NCBI RefSeq assembly: GCF_902497555.1 | Contig: NZ_CABVGP010000001.1 | Span: 1,116,001 to 1,180,000, forward strand | DNA length: 64,000 nucleotides | Source of the DNA: Amycolatopsis camponoti | Lineage (GTDB): Bacteria; Actinomycetota; Actinomycetes; Mycobacteriales; Pseudonocardiaceae | Direction of reading: 5' to 3' | Shown here: positions 46,998 to 54,257 of the stretch, one piece after another | Layout of the letters: each line of letters opens with the position of its first letter | How positions within the stretch are numbered: the first letter of the stretch is position 1 | Position numbers and translations under genes: made by a program | The notes under the pieces: generated by a model | Databases searched by the model: none | What the model saw: the letters and a program-made list of their open reading frames with translations, nothing else | What the model was told of the DNA's origin: nothing

Positions 46998-48680
46998 GTG
47001 GACGCACCGAGCAGGCGGTTCGCGCTCCCGGTCGTGTCGGCCCTCCTGGCGTTCGCCGTCTGCGCACCCTTGCTGGGCCGCGGGTTCGTCCTGTCCTACG
47101 ACATGGTGTTCGCGCCCCGGCAGTACTTCGTGCCGGACGCCTTCGGGATCGGGGACACGCTGCCGCGGTCCGTCCCGGCCGACGCCGCCGTCGCGCTCGT
47201 GACCACCGTGCTGCCCGGCGACATCGTCCAGAAGCTCGTCCTGCTGCTGGCCGTTTTCGGGGCCGCGCTGGGCGCCGGCCGGCTGGTCCCGACCGAGCAC
47301 CTGGGCACGCGGCTCGTCGCCGCGACCGCGTACGCGTGGTCGCCGTACGTCGCGGAACGGCTGTTCATCGGCCACTGGCCGCTGCTGCTGACGTATGCCT
47401 GCCTGCCCTGGATCGTCGACGCGGGACTCAAGACGCGCGAGCACGAGCCGAACGCCCTGCCGAAGCTGGTGCTCGCGTGCGCCCCGGCCGTCCTGACCCC
47501 GCCGGGTGGCGTGCTCGCCGCCGTCGTCATGGCCGTCGCCGCCGGTTCCCGCCGCCTCTGGCAGACGATCGCCATCGCCGTCGTGCTCAACCTGCCGTGG
47601 CTGGTCCCGACGTTCCTCCACGCCGGCGGCACCTACTCGGACCCGGCGGGCGTCACGGCGTTCAGCGCCCGCGCCGAAAGCTGGGGGCCCGCGCTGCTCA
47701 GCGTGCTCGGCCTGGGCGGCATCTGGAACGCCGAAACGGTTCCCGGCAGCCGGTCCCTGCCGCTCATCCCGGTGCTGACGCTCATCGTCGTCGCCATCGC
47801 GGTCGCCGGCCTCGCGCCGCTCACCCGGCGGTGGGGGAAGGCGCCGGCCCGCTCGCTGTTCGGCCTGGGCGTCGCGGGCGTCCTCCTGGCGTCGCTGGCG
47901 ACGCTGCCGGGCGGCGACGCGCTGCTGACCGCGGCCACGCGGCACCTGCCCGGCGCCGGGCTCCTGCGCGACGCCCAGAAGTGGGTCGCCTGGTGGGCGT
48001 TGCCGCTCGCACTGGGCTTCGCGCTGGCCATCGAGGTCGCCGCGGCCAAGCTGAGGACCGAGCGCGGCCGCGTCGCGCTCGTGACGGCGGCGGCCGTCTT
48101 CCCCCTGCTCACCATGCCGGACCTGGCCTGGGGCGGCTGGGGACGGCTCGGCACCGCGCAGTACCCGGCCGACTGGCAGGCAGTGTCCGAAGTGCTCGGT
48201 GACCGCCCCGGCGACGTGCTGACGCTGCCGCTGTCGGCGTTCCGCGGGTTCGCCTGGAACGACGACCGCACGCAGCTCGACCCGGCACCGCGCGTCCTCC
48301 CGAAGCCCGTGCTGATGGACGACACGCTCCAAGTGGGACAGGACCGCGTCGCGGGGGAGGACCCGCGCATCGGCGACGTCCGCGCGGCGACGTCCGCCCG
48401 TGAACTCACCGACGCGGGCATCGGCTGGATCCTCGTCGAGCACGGGACTCCCGGCTACGTCGACACGCGGTTGCTCGCCGACGCGACCCCGGTGTGGTCG
48501 GGTGAGTGGCTGACGCTCTACCGGACCCCGGGTGTGCCCGCGGTGAAAGCGATCTCGTGGACGCCCGCCTTGCTGGCGAACGGAGTAGCGCTCGCGTCGC
48601 TGTGCGTCGCACTGTTGTGCCTCATGTTACCGATGCGTACATTGGGCCGCGGCAGGAGTTCCCCGCCGCAGAAGGAGTGA
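46998..48680 (+). CDS. Polytopic membrane protein, Rv0226c-like
   Basis: This 560-residue protein has about ten hydrophobic helices and a C-terminal extracytoplasmic domain before a last helix. It resembles the conserved mycobacterial membrane protein Rv0226c in size and neighbourhood, and has GT-C-like layout (SYDMVFAPRQYFVPDAFG in the first loop). No reaction is established to my knowledge. GTG 46998 follows AAGGAAGGG. A rare TTA codon at 48627-48629 coincides with a promoter-like motif for the next gene. Confidence 0.75.
   Translation: MDAPSRRFALPVVSALLAFAVCAPLLGRGFVLSYDMVFAPRQYFVPDAFGIGDTLPRSVPADAAVALVTTVLPGDIVQKLVLLLAVFGAALGAGRLVPTEHLGTRLVAATAYAWSPYVAERLFIGHWPLLLTYACLPWIVDAGLKTREHEPNALPKLVLACAPAVLTPPGGVLAAVVMAVAAGSRRLWQTIAIAVVLNLPWLVPTFLHAGGTYSDPAGVTAFSARAESWGPALLSVLGLGGIWNAETVPGSRSLPLIPVLTLIVVAIAVAGLAPLTRRWGKAPARSLFGLGVAGVLLASLATLPGGDALLTAATRHLPGAGLLRDAQKWVAWWALPLALGFALAIEVAAAKLRTERGRVALVTAAAVFPLLTMPDLAWGGWGRLGTAQYPADWQAVSEVLGDRPGDVLTLPLSAFRGFAWNDDRTQLDPAPRVLPKPVLMDDTLQVGQDRVAGEDPRIGDVRAATSARELTDAGIGWILVEHGTPGYVDTRLLADATPVWSGEWLTLYRTPGVPAVKAISWTPALLANGVALASLCVALLCLMLPMRTLGRGRSSPPQKE
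48627..48640 (+). promoter_or_regulatory. TTACC-type motif inside the upstream gene, ahead of DUF2613
   Basis: TTACCGATGCGTAC lies in the coding end of the membrane protein, 43 bases before the DUF2613 start. With its flanking bases it matches the site at 51082-51097 at 15 of 16 positions. The spacing equals that of the 46941 site to its gene. This suggests a separate promoter for the small gene. Confidence 0.5.
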
Positions 48681-48683
48681 CAC

Positions 48684-48866
48684 GTGGGCACGATCATCGG
48701 CGTGGTCGCCGCCGTCATCATCGGAGGCGGTCTGGCGACCGGAGCGGGGTTCGTCCTCACCACGGGCGGCGACCCGGACAGTTCCGCCCAGGTGCAGGAA
48801 AAGCTCAACGCGCAGGTGAAGTACAACCCGGCCGACCACCCGACCAAGCTCTACGGGAACCGCTGA
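48684..48866 (+). CDS. DUF2613-family small membrane protein (Rv0236A-like)
   Basis: This is a 60-residue protein. It consists of one N-terminal hydrophobic helix (IIGVVAAVIIGGGLATGAGFVL) and a short outer tail ending NPADHPTKLYGNR. The size and the Tyr-Gly ending fit the DUF2613 family. In mycobacteria a member (Rv0236A) lies next to aftD. The role is unknown. GTG 48684 is preceded by GAAGGAG. Four bases separate it from the acyltransferase-like gene. Confidence 0.8.
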   Translation: MGTIIGVVAAVIIGGGLATGAGFVLTTGGDPDSSAQVQEKLNAQVKYNPADHPTKLYGNR

Positions 48867-48870
48867 CCCG

Positions 48871-49929
48871 GTGACCCGGCTCGCCTCCGACCACGCGCAC
48901 CGCGTCGTCGGGCTCTACGGCGACCCCACCGTTTCCTGGAGCATCCTCCTCGAAGCGGACCTCGGCACGGCCGCTCCCGAACCGGAGAAGCTCCGGGCCC
49001 GGCTCGCGGCCGCCGTCCAGCAGTACCCGCACCTCGGTGCCGTGCCGGAGATCGAGCGGGCCGACGACCTGCCGGCCACGCGCGACCGGTTCGCTTCGGC
49101 GCCCTACGAACGGACCGCGCCGCTGCTGCGCGTCGCCGTCGGCGAGTCCACGCTGCTCGTCGCGGCGCACCACGGCGCGCTCGACGGCCTGGGGCTGCTC
49201 TCGCTGCTCGGCATCCTCCTCGACGTCCCGGTTTCTTCGCGGGCGAAGGGGATCGGCGAACGCACCGGCGGCAAACCCTTTGCCCTCTCGGCCGTCCAGC
49301 GGCTCGCTGAGGCGCTTTTCGCGCCCCCGGGCCGGATCACGCCCGACCGGCGCACCGAGGCCGCGGGAGACGTCTTCGCCGCCCGCCACGAGCCGCGGCT
49401 GCGCTTGGGGGCCGCGGGGTTCGTCGCGGCCGCCGCCCGCGCCACCGAAGCCTGGAACCGCGCGCACGGCGCCCGCACCGCCCGCGTGGTGGCCGCGCTG
49501 GGCGCGTCGTGGCGCTCGGGTGCCGCACCGGAACCGGTGCACGACAGCGCGTTCTTCCGGCTGCGGCTGCGTCCCGGCGCCGATGTCGCCGCGGTGCTGG
49601 GGAACCAGCCGCCGGAGCCGGACTTCCCCGCCCGCAGCAGCAGGCTCGCCCGGCTGGGCACCCGGGTGCTGGCGAGCCGGCTCGGCTCGACGTTCCTGGT
49701 GTCCAACCTCGGCGTGGTGTCCACCGGGGACACCGTGCGCTCGCTGGCGTTCTACCCTGCGGCGAGCGGCCGCTCAGGTGTCGCGTTCGGCGCGGCGACC
49801 ACCGGCGGCACCACGACGCTGACCGTGCGGGCCCGCCGCAAGGACTTCGACGCGGCCGCCGCCGGACGGCTGCTGGACGAGTTCCGGGACGCCGTTCAGG
49901 ACGCCAGCGCCGAGCCGCGCGCCACCTGA
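48871..49929 (+). CDS. Condensation/PapA-fold acyltransferase-like protein
   Basis: This 352-residue protein carries the HHxxxDG motif (His100, His101, Asp105; VAAHHGALDGLGLLS). That motif marks the chloramphenicol-acetyltransferase-like fold of condensation domains, PapA and wax-ester synthases. At 352 residues it is shorter than most (usually 400-450), and the usual DFGWG motif is not evident. It follows the DUF2613 gene by four bases within the arabinan locus, so it may acylate an envelope glycan or lipid. The acceptor is unknown. Its end overlaps the convergent GT4 gene by 34 bases. Confidence 0.7.
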   Translation: MTRLASDHAHRVVGLYGDPTVSWSILLEADLGTAAPEPEKLRARLAAAVQQYPHLGAVPEIERADDLPATRDRFASAPYERTAPLLRVAVGESTLLVAAHHGALDGLGLLSLLGILLDVPVSSRAKGIGERTGGKPFALSAVQRLAEALFAPPGRITPDRRTEAAGDVFAARHEPRLRLGAAGFVAAAARATEAWNRAHGARTARVVAALGASWRSGAAPEPVHDSAFFRLRLRPGADVAAVLGNQPPEPDFPARSSRLARLGTRVLASRLGSTFLVSNLGVVSTGDTVRSLAFYPAASGRSGVAFGAATTGGTTTLTVRARRKDFDAAAAGRLLDEFRDAVQDASAEPRAT

Positions 49930-51050
49930 TCCAGGACCCGCGGCCGGGGTGCCGGCCGGCCGGAGACGTCCCGCACCAGCGACTCGAACTGCCCGACGCT
50001 CGCGTCCCAGCTGAACCGCCCGGCCCGTTCGGCGCCGGCCAGGCCCATTTCCGCGCGCCGCAGGCCGTCGGCGAGCAGGCCGTCGACCTGGGCGGTGAAG
50101 TCCTCGAAGTCCTCGGCCAGCAGCCCGGTGCGACCCTCCACGATGGACTCCGCCACGCCGCCGGCGGCGCGGTAGGCGACCGACGGCACGCCGTGCGCCG
50201 CGGCCTCCATGATGACGATGCCCCAGCCCTCCTTGACCGACGGGCACAGGTGCAGCCACGACCGCGCGAGGATCTCGTGCTTGGCCTGCTCGTCGACCCA
50301 GCCGTGCAGGACCACGCGGTCGGCGATGCCCCGCGAAGCCGCGTGCGCCCGCAGCACTTCGTCCCACGGTCCCTGGCCGACGACCTCGAGCCGCAGCTCC
50401 GGCCAGCGCCGCGCTAGCCGCGCGACGACGTCGATGGCGTGCTCGATCCGCTTGTGCGGCACCAGCCTGCTCACCGCGACCAGCGTCGGCGAAGCGTCCC
50501 GTTCGGACGCGCACGGCGGCGGCGCGTCGAGGCCGTTGGGCACGACGGTGACGCGCTCGCGCTCGACCCCGAGCCCCGCCAGCTCCGCCTTGGTGACCTC
50601 GGAGACCGTCGCGTAGCGGCACTTGCGGAACAGCCACGGAGCCAGCCGCGACTCGATCCACCAGCCGACCCGGCCCAGCGTCTCGCCGAGCGCGCTGATC
50701 CACTGTTCCTTGTGGACGTGGTGCACGAGCACCAGCACGGGACAGCCGGCGACCAGCCGGGCGAAGAACGGCATCCCGTTCTGCACGTCGACCACCAGGT
50801 CGGCGCGGGCTCGACGAATCGCGCGCAGCGCGTGCAGGTAGACGCCGAACTTGTTGCCGCGCCGCCGGTAGCGGACGCCGTCGCGCCATTCCCCGTCGGT
50901 CGCGCCGGCGTAGGCGGCGCACTGGATTTCGACCCGGTACCCGGCTCTCGCGAGCCCTTCGGCCATCCGCTCGACGTACCGCTCCGACCCGCCGCCTTCG
51001 GGGTGGCCGGTGTCGCGCCAGTTGACGAGGAGCACACGAGGTCGTTCCAT
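49896..51050 (-). CDS. Family 4 glycosyltransferase (Rv0225-like)
   Basis: This is a 384-residue GT-B enzyme. It opens RVLLVNWRDTGHPEGGGSERYV, with the Gly-rich acceptor loop. VVPNGLDAPP and LVAVSRLVPHKRIEHAI mark the hinge, and KEGWGIVIMEAAAHG carries the EX7E donor-phosphate motif. Its length equals that of mycobacterial Rv0225, and its neighbours are the same. It probably adds mannose or another sugar to a membrane glycan. ATG 51050 is chosen over TTG 51062. Confidence 0.85.
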   Translation of the reverse strand: MERPRVLLVNWRDTGHPEGGGSERYVERMAEGLARAGYRVEIQCAAYAGATDGEWRDGVRYRRRGNKFGVYLHALRAIRRARADLVVDVQNGMPFFARLVAGCPVLVLVHHVHKEQWISALGETLGRVGWWIESRLAPWLFRKCRYATVSEVTKAELAGLGVERERVTVVPNGLDAPPPCASERDASPTLVAVSRLVPHKRIEHAIDVVARLARRWPELRLEVVGQGPWDEVLRAHAASRGIADRVVLHGWVDEQAKHEILARSWLHLCPSVKEGWGIVIMEAAAHGVPSVAYRAAGGVAESIVEGRTGLLAEDFEDFTAQVDGLLADGLRRAEMGLAGAERAGRFSWDASVGQFESLVRDVSGRPAPRPRVLDQVARGSALAS

Positions 51051-51082
51051 CGGGTTATCCAAACTGTAGCGACGATGCTAGG

Positions 51083-51096
51083 TTACCGGTGCGTAC
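51083..51096. promoter_or_regulatory. TTACC-type motif between GT4 and methyltransferase genes
   Basis: TTACCGGTGCGTAC lies in the 82-base divergent spacer, 32 bases from the GT4 start and 36 from the methyltransferase start. It keeps the TTACC arm and three of five bases of the other arm. With its flanks it is nearly identical to the 48627 site. Confidence 0.5.
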
Positions 51097-51132
51097 ACAG
51101 TAGAGGAACGTATTCGGGAAAGCGACGGTTCA

Positions 51133-51882
51133 ATGGTAGGTAATCCGGTCATCGACCGACCTCATCAGGCCACGCTGGGGCGTTCCGTCACGCTGTTCCG
51201 CACGTTCCTCACCGAGCAGACCGACCCGGACGGCTTCTATTCCGCGTTGGCCGCCGACTCGGTCCGGCAATTGGCGGCGCACACTCCGCTGTCCGGGCGA
51301 ACGGTGCTCGACGTCGGCGGCGGGCCGGGGTACTTCTCCGACGCGTTCCGCGCGGCCGGCGCGGTCTACCTCGGCCTCGACCCGGACGTCGGCGAGCTGT
51401 CCGCGCGGGGTGAGTACGGCGAGAACATGATCCGCGCCAGCGGCACGGAACTGCCCGTGCGCAGCGGTTCCGTCGACGTCTGCTACTCGTCGAACGTGCT
51501 GGAGCACGTCAGCGAGCCGTGGGTGATGCTCGACGAGATGTGCCGGGTGACCAAGCCCGGCGGCACGGTCTTCGCGTCGTTCACGCCGTGGTACTCGCCG
51601 TGGGGCGGCCACGAGACCGCGCCGTGGCATTTCTTCGGCGGTCACTACGCCCGGCGGCGCTATTTCCGGAAACTGGGGAAGCAGCCGAAGAACAAATTCG
51701 GGGAAAGCCTGTTCCCGGTTTCGGTCGGCGCCGCACTCCGCTGGGCGAAGGCGACGCCGCTCGCCGATTTCGTGGCCGGGTACCCGCGGTACCACCCGAG
51801 CTGGGCGATGTGGATCGTGCGGATTCCCGGCCTTCGCGAAATCGCTTCTTGGAATCTGGTCCTGGTGCTGCGTAAGCGCTGA
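51133..51882 (+). CDS. Class I SAM-dependent methyltransferase (Rv0224c-like)
   Basis: This 249-residue protein has the SAM motif TVLDVGGGPGYFSDAF and the post-motifs YLGLDPDV and VCYSSNVLEHVSEPW. The C-terminal part (TPWYSPWGGHETAPWHFFGG) resembles mycobacterial Rv0224c, which lies next to Rv0225 as here. It probably methylates an envelope glycan or lipid. It starts at ATG 51133 and is convergent with the DUF3068 gene (one base between). Confidence 0.85.
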   Translation: MVGNPVIDRPHQATLGRSVTLFRTFLTEQTDPDGFYSALAADSVRQLAAHTPLSGRTVLDVGGGPGYFSDAFRAAGAVYLGLDPDVGELSARGEYGENMIRASGTELPVRSGSVDVCYSSNVLEHVSEPWVMLDEMCRVTKPGGTVFASFTPWYSPWGGHETAPWHFFGGHYARRRYFRKLGKQPKNKFGESLFPVSVGAALRWAKATPLADFVAGYPRYHPSWAMWIVRIPGLREIASWNLVLVLRKR

Positions 51883-51883
51883 C

Positions 51884-52951
51884 TCAGCTACCCGCGTAGG
51901 CGACCTGCCGCCGCCGGTGCGACGTCGGGGGCTCCGGCGGGCGGCGGCGGGCCAGCAGGACGATCGCGACGATGATCAGCACGCCGCCGCCGATGCCGAG
52001 CCAGAGCGGGCCGGTGCTCGACAGGAACTCCAGCTTGCCCTTGTTCGCGTTCACCTGGTCGACCATCTGCGCGATGGTCCGGCCGTTGTAGGCGAGCGTC
52101 CCGTCGAACACGACCGTCGAGCTGCCGCTGGTGCCGACGCGCAGCTCCTGGTGCTGCTGTTGCTGCTGCTTGACCTCGATCCCGGTGACCGGCTCCACCC
52201 ACATCGTGTTGACACCGCGGTAGTAGAGGTCGGCGTCCACCGAGGACTGGTCGGAGCCGACGAGCGAGCCGGGCACCTTCTTCGAGGAGAGCTTCGTGTC
52301 GGGGATGTCCTGGACGAACTTGTAGGTCTCGATCCCGTTCACCGTCTCGGTGCCGGCGTAGCGGGCGGTGACGGCCGCCTCGGTGTTGTCGTCGTAGACC
52401 TTGTAGTCCTTCTGCTCGGTGCCGAAGGGGAACTTGAAGTTCAGGCCGGGCTGCGCCTTTTCGACGTTCGTCTCGGGCGGCTTCTGGCCGTCCTTGTCGG
52501 CCTTGTCCTTCAGCTCGGTGACGTAGCTGCTCCTGGCGTCGCACTGCGGGTTGTTGCTGCCTCGCGGCTCGTAGCCCTCGCCGGTGCGCCGGTCGAAGCA
52601 GACCTGCCGCTTGCTCGCGCTGAGCACCGTGCCGTCGGCGTCGTCGGTGACCTGCACCGCCAGCAGCCAGACCGCGTAGTCGGTGTCCGCCTGCATCTCC
52701 GGCGCGGCGAAGTTCGCCTGCACGTGGCCCACGGCGGTCAGCTTGGCGTTCTCGCGGATGTTCGAGACCGGGCCGGACCCGTCGTCGGTCACGGCGAGGA
52801 CCTTGCTCGCGGTGCCTTCGAGCACCGACGTCGAGTCCTGGTCGAGGGGCACCTTGGCGAGCTTCGGGTAGACGTACGTGGGGAGGAGCACCGCCCCGGC
52901 GACCGCGAAAACGCCCAGTGCCAGCAAGATCAGGCCGAAAGCACGTCGCAA
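51884..52951 (-). CDS. DUF3068/PorA-family membrane protein (Rv0227c-like)
   Basis: This 355-residue protein has an N-terminal signal anchor (LILLALGVFAVAGAVLLPTYVYP) and a large beta-rich outer domain with two Cys (VCFDRRTG, PQCDARSS). A second helix near the C-terminus is followed by the basic tail RRRPPEPPTSHRRR. DUF3068 members in Corynebacterineae have been linked to lipomannan maturation and lipoarabinomannan synthesis. TTG 52951 has AGGAGG just upstream; GTG 52981 is the other choice. A TTACC-N4-GGTAA motif only six bases from GTG 52981 favours the TTG. Confidence 0.85.
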   Translation of the reverse strand: MRRAFGLILLALGVFAVAGAVLLPTYVYPKLAKVPLDQDSTSVLEGTASKVLAVTDDGSGPVSNIRENAKLTAVGHVQANFAAPEMQADTDYAVWLLAVQVTDDADGTVLSASKRQVCFDRRTGEGYEPRGSNNPQCDARSSYVTELKDKADKDGQKPPETNVEKAQPGLNFKFPFGTEQKDYKVYDDNTEAAVTARYAGTETVNGIETYKFVQDIPDTKLSSKKVPGSLVGSDQSSVDADLYYRGVNTMWVEPVTGIEVKQQQQQHQELRVGTSGSSTVVFDGTLAYNGRTIAQMVDQVNANKGKLEFLSSTGPLWLGIGGGVLIIVAIVLLARRRPPEPPTSHRRRQVAYAGS

Positions 52952-52986
52952 CGGTCCTCCTGGGTCAGTCTCCGTCGACACCCAAA

Positions 52987-53000
52987 TTACCCGGCGGTAA
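52987..53000 (-). promoter_or_regulatory. TTACC-N4-GGTAA motif upstream of DUF3068
   Basis: TTACCCGGCGGTAA has perfect 5-bp arms and lies 35 bases before the TTG start at 52951. It is the second perfect example after 46941. Confidence 0.6.
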
Positions 53001-53044
53001 TCAGGTGCTGCGGATAGTGGCCCGCGCCACGCCGCGCGTCAAAG

Positions 53045-53061
53045 TGTGACCGGCGGTCACA
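53045..53061. promoter_or_regulatory. Perfect 17-base dyad TGTGACC-GGC-GGTCACA
   Basis: Seven-base arms flank three bases in the spacer between DUF3068 and the hypothetical gene at 53206. It resembles a CRP-type half-site pair but has seven rather than six bases between TGTGA and TCACA. The binding protein is unknown. The rest of this spacer also holds AACAA-GT-TTGTT near 53120. Confidence 0.45.
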
Positions 53062-53205
53062 GCCACCCGGTGCGACCGGACAGCCGCATGCGCGCCGCCG
53101 TTCGGACCAAGTGACCAAACAAGTTTGTTCCCGGGCACAACGGGCATGGGCCCACCATCGGACGATCCTCCCTCCGCCGCGCCGTACCGCAAAGGAAACC
53201 CCCTT

Positions 53206-53709
53206 TTGCCCCAGGACCCCTCGCTGGTCGCCATCGCGGCCACCGCGCGCTGGCGGGCCCGGATCGTGGCGGCGGCCGCGAGCGCGGGAATCACGCTGAC
53301 CGACCCGCTCGCCGGCGTGCCCGGCATCCGCGTGCTCGCCTGCACCCCGGGCGACCTCGCCGTGATCGTGCCGAGGCTCGGCGGCGAGCCGTCCCGGGCG
53401 GCGATCGGCGCCCATTCGGACTCGATCGCCGACCGCGAGCTGCGCGACGCCGTCGCCGACGTGGCGGCCCTGCTTTCCCTGCACGGCAACGTGGTGCTCG
53501 ACCTCGACGCCGGCCGCCGCCCGCCGCCCCGCCCGGACGTCGTCGTCTCGGCCGGCGTGGACCGTCCCCAGTGGACGGAACCGGCGGTGACCCTCCCGGT
53601 GGGAACCGGCCGCCGCGGAGGCCCGCTGACGGTGGCACTCAGCGCGGGCCCCGGCTTCGAAGGCACGCTGCTGGAGCTGGCGAGGCTGGTGGAGGCGGAC
53701 GCGGCTTAG
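53206..53709 (+). CDS. Hypothetical protein
   Basis: I do not recognise this 167-residue protein. It is alpha/beta-like with no signal or membrane helix. It contains VRVLACTPGDLAVIVPRLGG-like segments (here IRVLACTPGDLAVIVPRLGG) and IGAHSDSIADRELRDAVADV, and ends in an alternating hydrophobic helix. AAGGAA eight bases upstream supports TTG 53206; ATG 53146 and ATG 53125 are in-frame alternatives without a ribosome site. The codon use fits the genome. It lies at the right edge of the envelope locus. Confidence 0.55.
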   Translation: MPQDPSLVAIAATARWRARIVAAAASAGITLTDPLAGVPGIRVLACTPGDLAVIVPRLGGEPSRAAIGAHSDSIADRELRDAVADVAALLSLHGNVVLDLDAGRRPPPRPDVVVSAGVDRPQWTEPAVTLPVGTGRRGGPLTVALSAGPGFEGTLLELARLVEADAA

Positions 53710-53712
53710 CCG

Positions 53713-53772
53713 GTCTGCCGCGGCTGGTCGTGAGTGAGAAACTGGGTTAGAACACGGTTTCCCACTCACGAC
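53713..53772. repeat. Palindromic element, copy 3, loop inverted
   Basis: Arms at 53727-53744 (GTCGTGAGTGAGAAACTG) and 53755-53772 (CGGTTTCCCACTCACGAC) enclose GGTTAGAACA, the reverse complement of the loop in copies 1 and 2. The left flank GTCTGCCGCGGC (53713-53724) is in the same orientation as in copy 2. So the hairpin looks flipped while its flank is not. The right arm supplies the stop of the leftward MarR gene. Confidence 0.88.
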
Positions 53773-54197
53773 TCCTGCGCCACGAACCGGGTCAGCAGCT
53801 CGTGCAGCCGGCGCTGGTCCGCGTCGTCGAACACCTTCAGCAGCCCGGCCACGGCCTCCGCGAACAGGTCGCCCGCCTCGTCGAGGCGTCGCTCGCCTTC
53901 CTCGGTGATCACGATCTCGTAGGCCCGCCGGTCGCTCGCGGATCGCTGCCGCCGCACCAGGTTCCGGTGCTCCAGGTCGTCGACGATGCGGACCAGGGTG
54001 GACTTGTCGACCCCGAGGGCCGCGCCGAGCTCGCGCTGGCTGCGGACCCCGCCCGCCCGGACCGCCGTGAGCACGCCGGCGTGCTGCAGCTCGATGCCGG
54101 TCGGCCGCGCCGCGTCGTTGGCGTGCGCGCGGGCCAGCCGGTGGGCGCGGTTGAGCAGCATCCCGATGGCCGCCGGATCGACTGGTTGAGCCTCCAT
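53766..54197 (-). CDS. MarR-family transcriptional regulator
   Basis: This 143-residue winged-helix protein has the recognition helix GAALGVDKSTLVRIVDDLEHRNLV and the wing RRQRSASDRRAYEIVITEEG. It probably represses itself and the divergent FAD monooxygenase until a phenolic or drug ligand binds. ATG 54197 is chosen because upstream in-frame starts fall in the operator dyads. Its last codons lie in the palindromic element. Confidence 0.87.
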   Translation of the reverse strand: MEAQPVDPAAIGMLLNRAHRLARAHANDAARPTGIELQHAGVLTAVRAGGVRSQRELGAALGVDKSTLVRIVDDLEHRNLVRRQRSASDRRAYEIVITEEGERRLDEAGDLFAEAVAGLLKVFDDADQRRLHELLTRFVAQES

Positions 54198-54215
54198 GAC
54201 GGTGATGCTAGCATC

Positions 54216-54243
54216 TGAGATGGTCTCAGTTGAGATCATCTCA
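54216..54243. promoter_or_regulatory. Two MarR-type operators
   Basis: TGAGATGGTCTCA (54216-54228, 5-bp arms) and TGAGATCATCTCA (54231-54243, perfect 6-bp arms) are spaced 15 bases apart. They fill the 60-base gap between the MarR gene and the monooxygenase. The second site is the stronger dyad. Confidence 0.75.
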
Positions 54244-54257
54244 TTACGGGGGTAGTC

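Noticed and set aside
53045..53061. CRP/GlxR site TGTGA...TCACA
   Set aside because: The spacer is seven bases, not the six needed by the family, so I list it only as an unassigned dyad.
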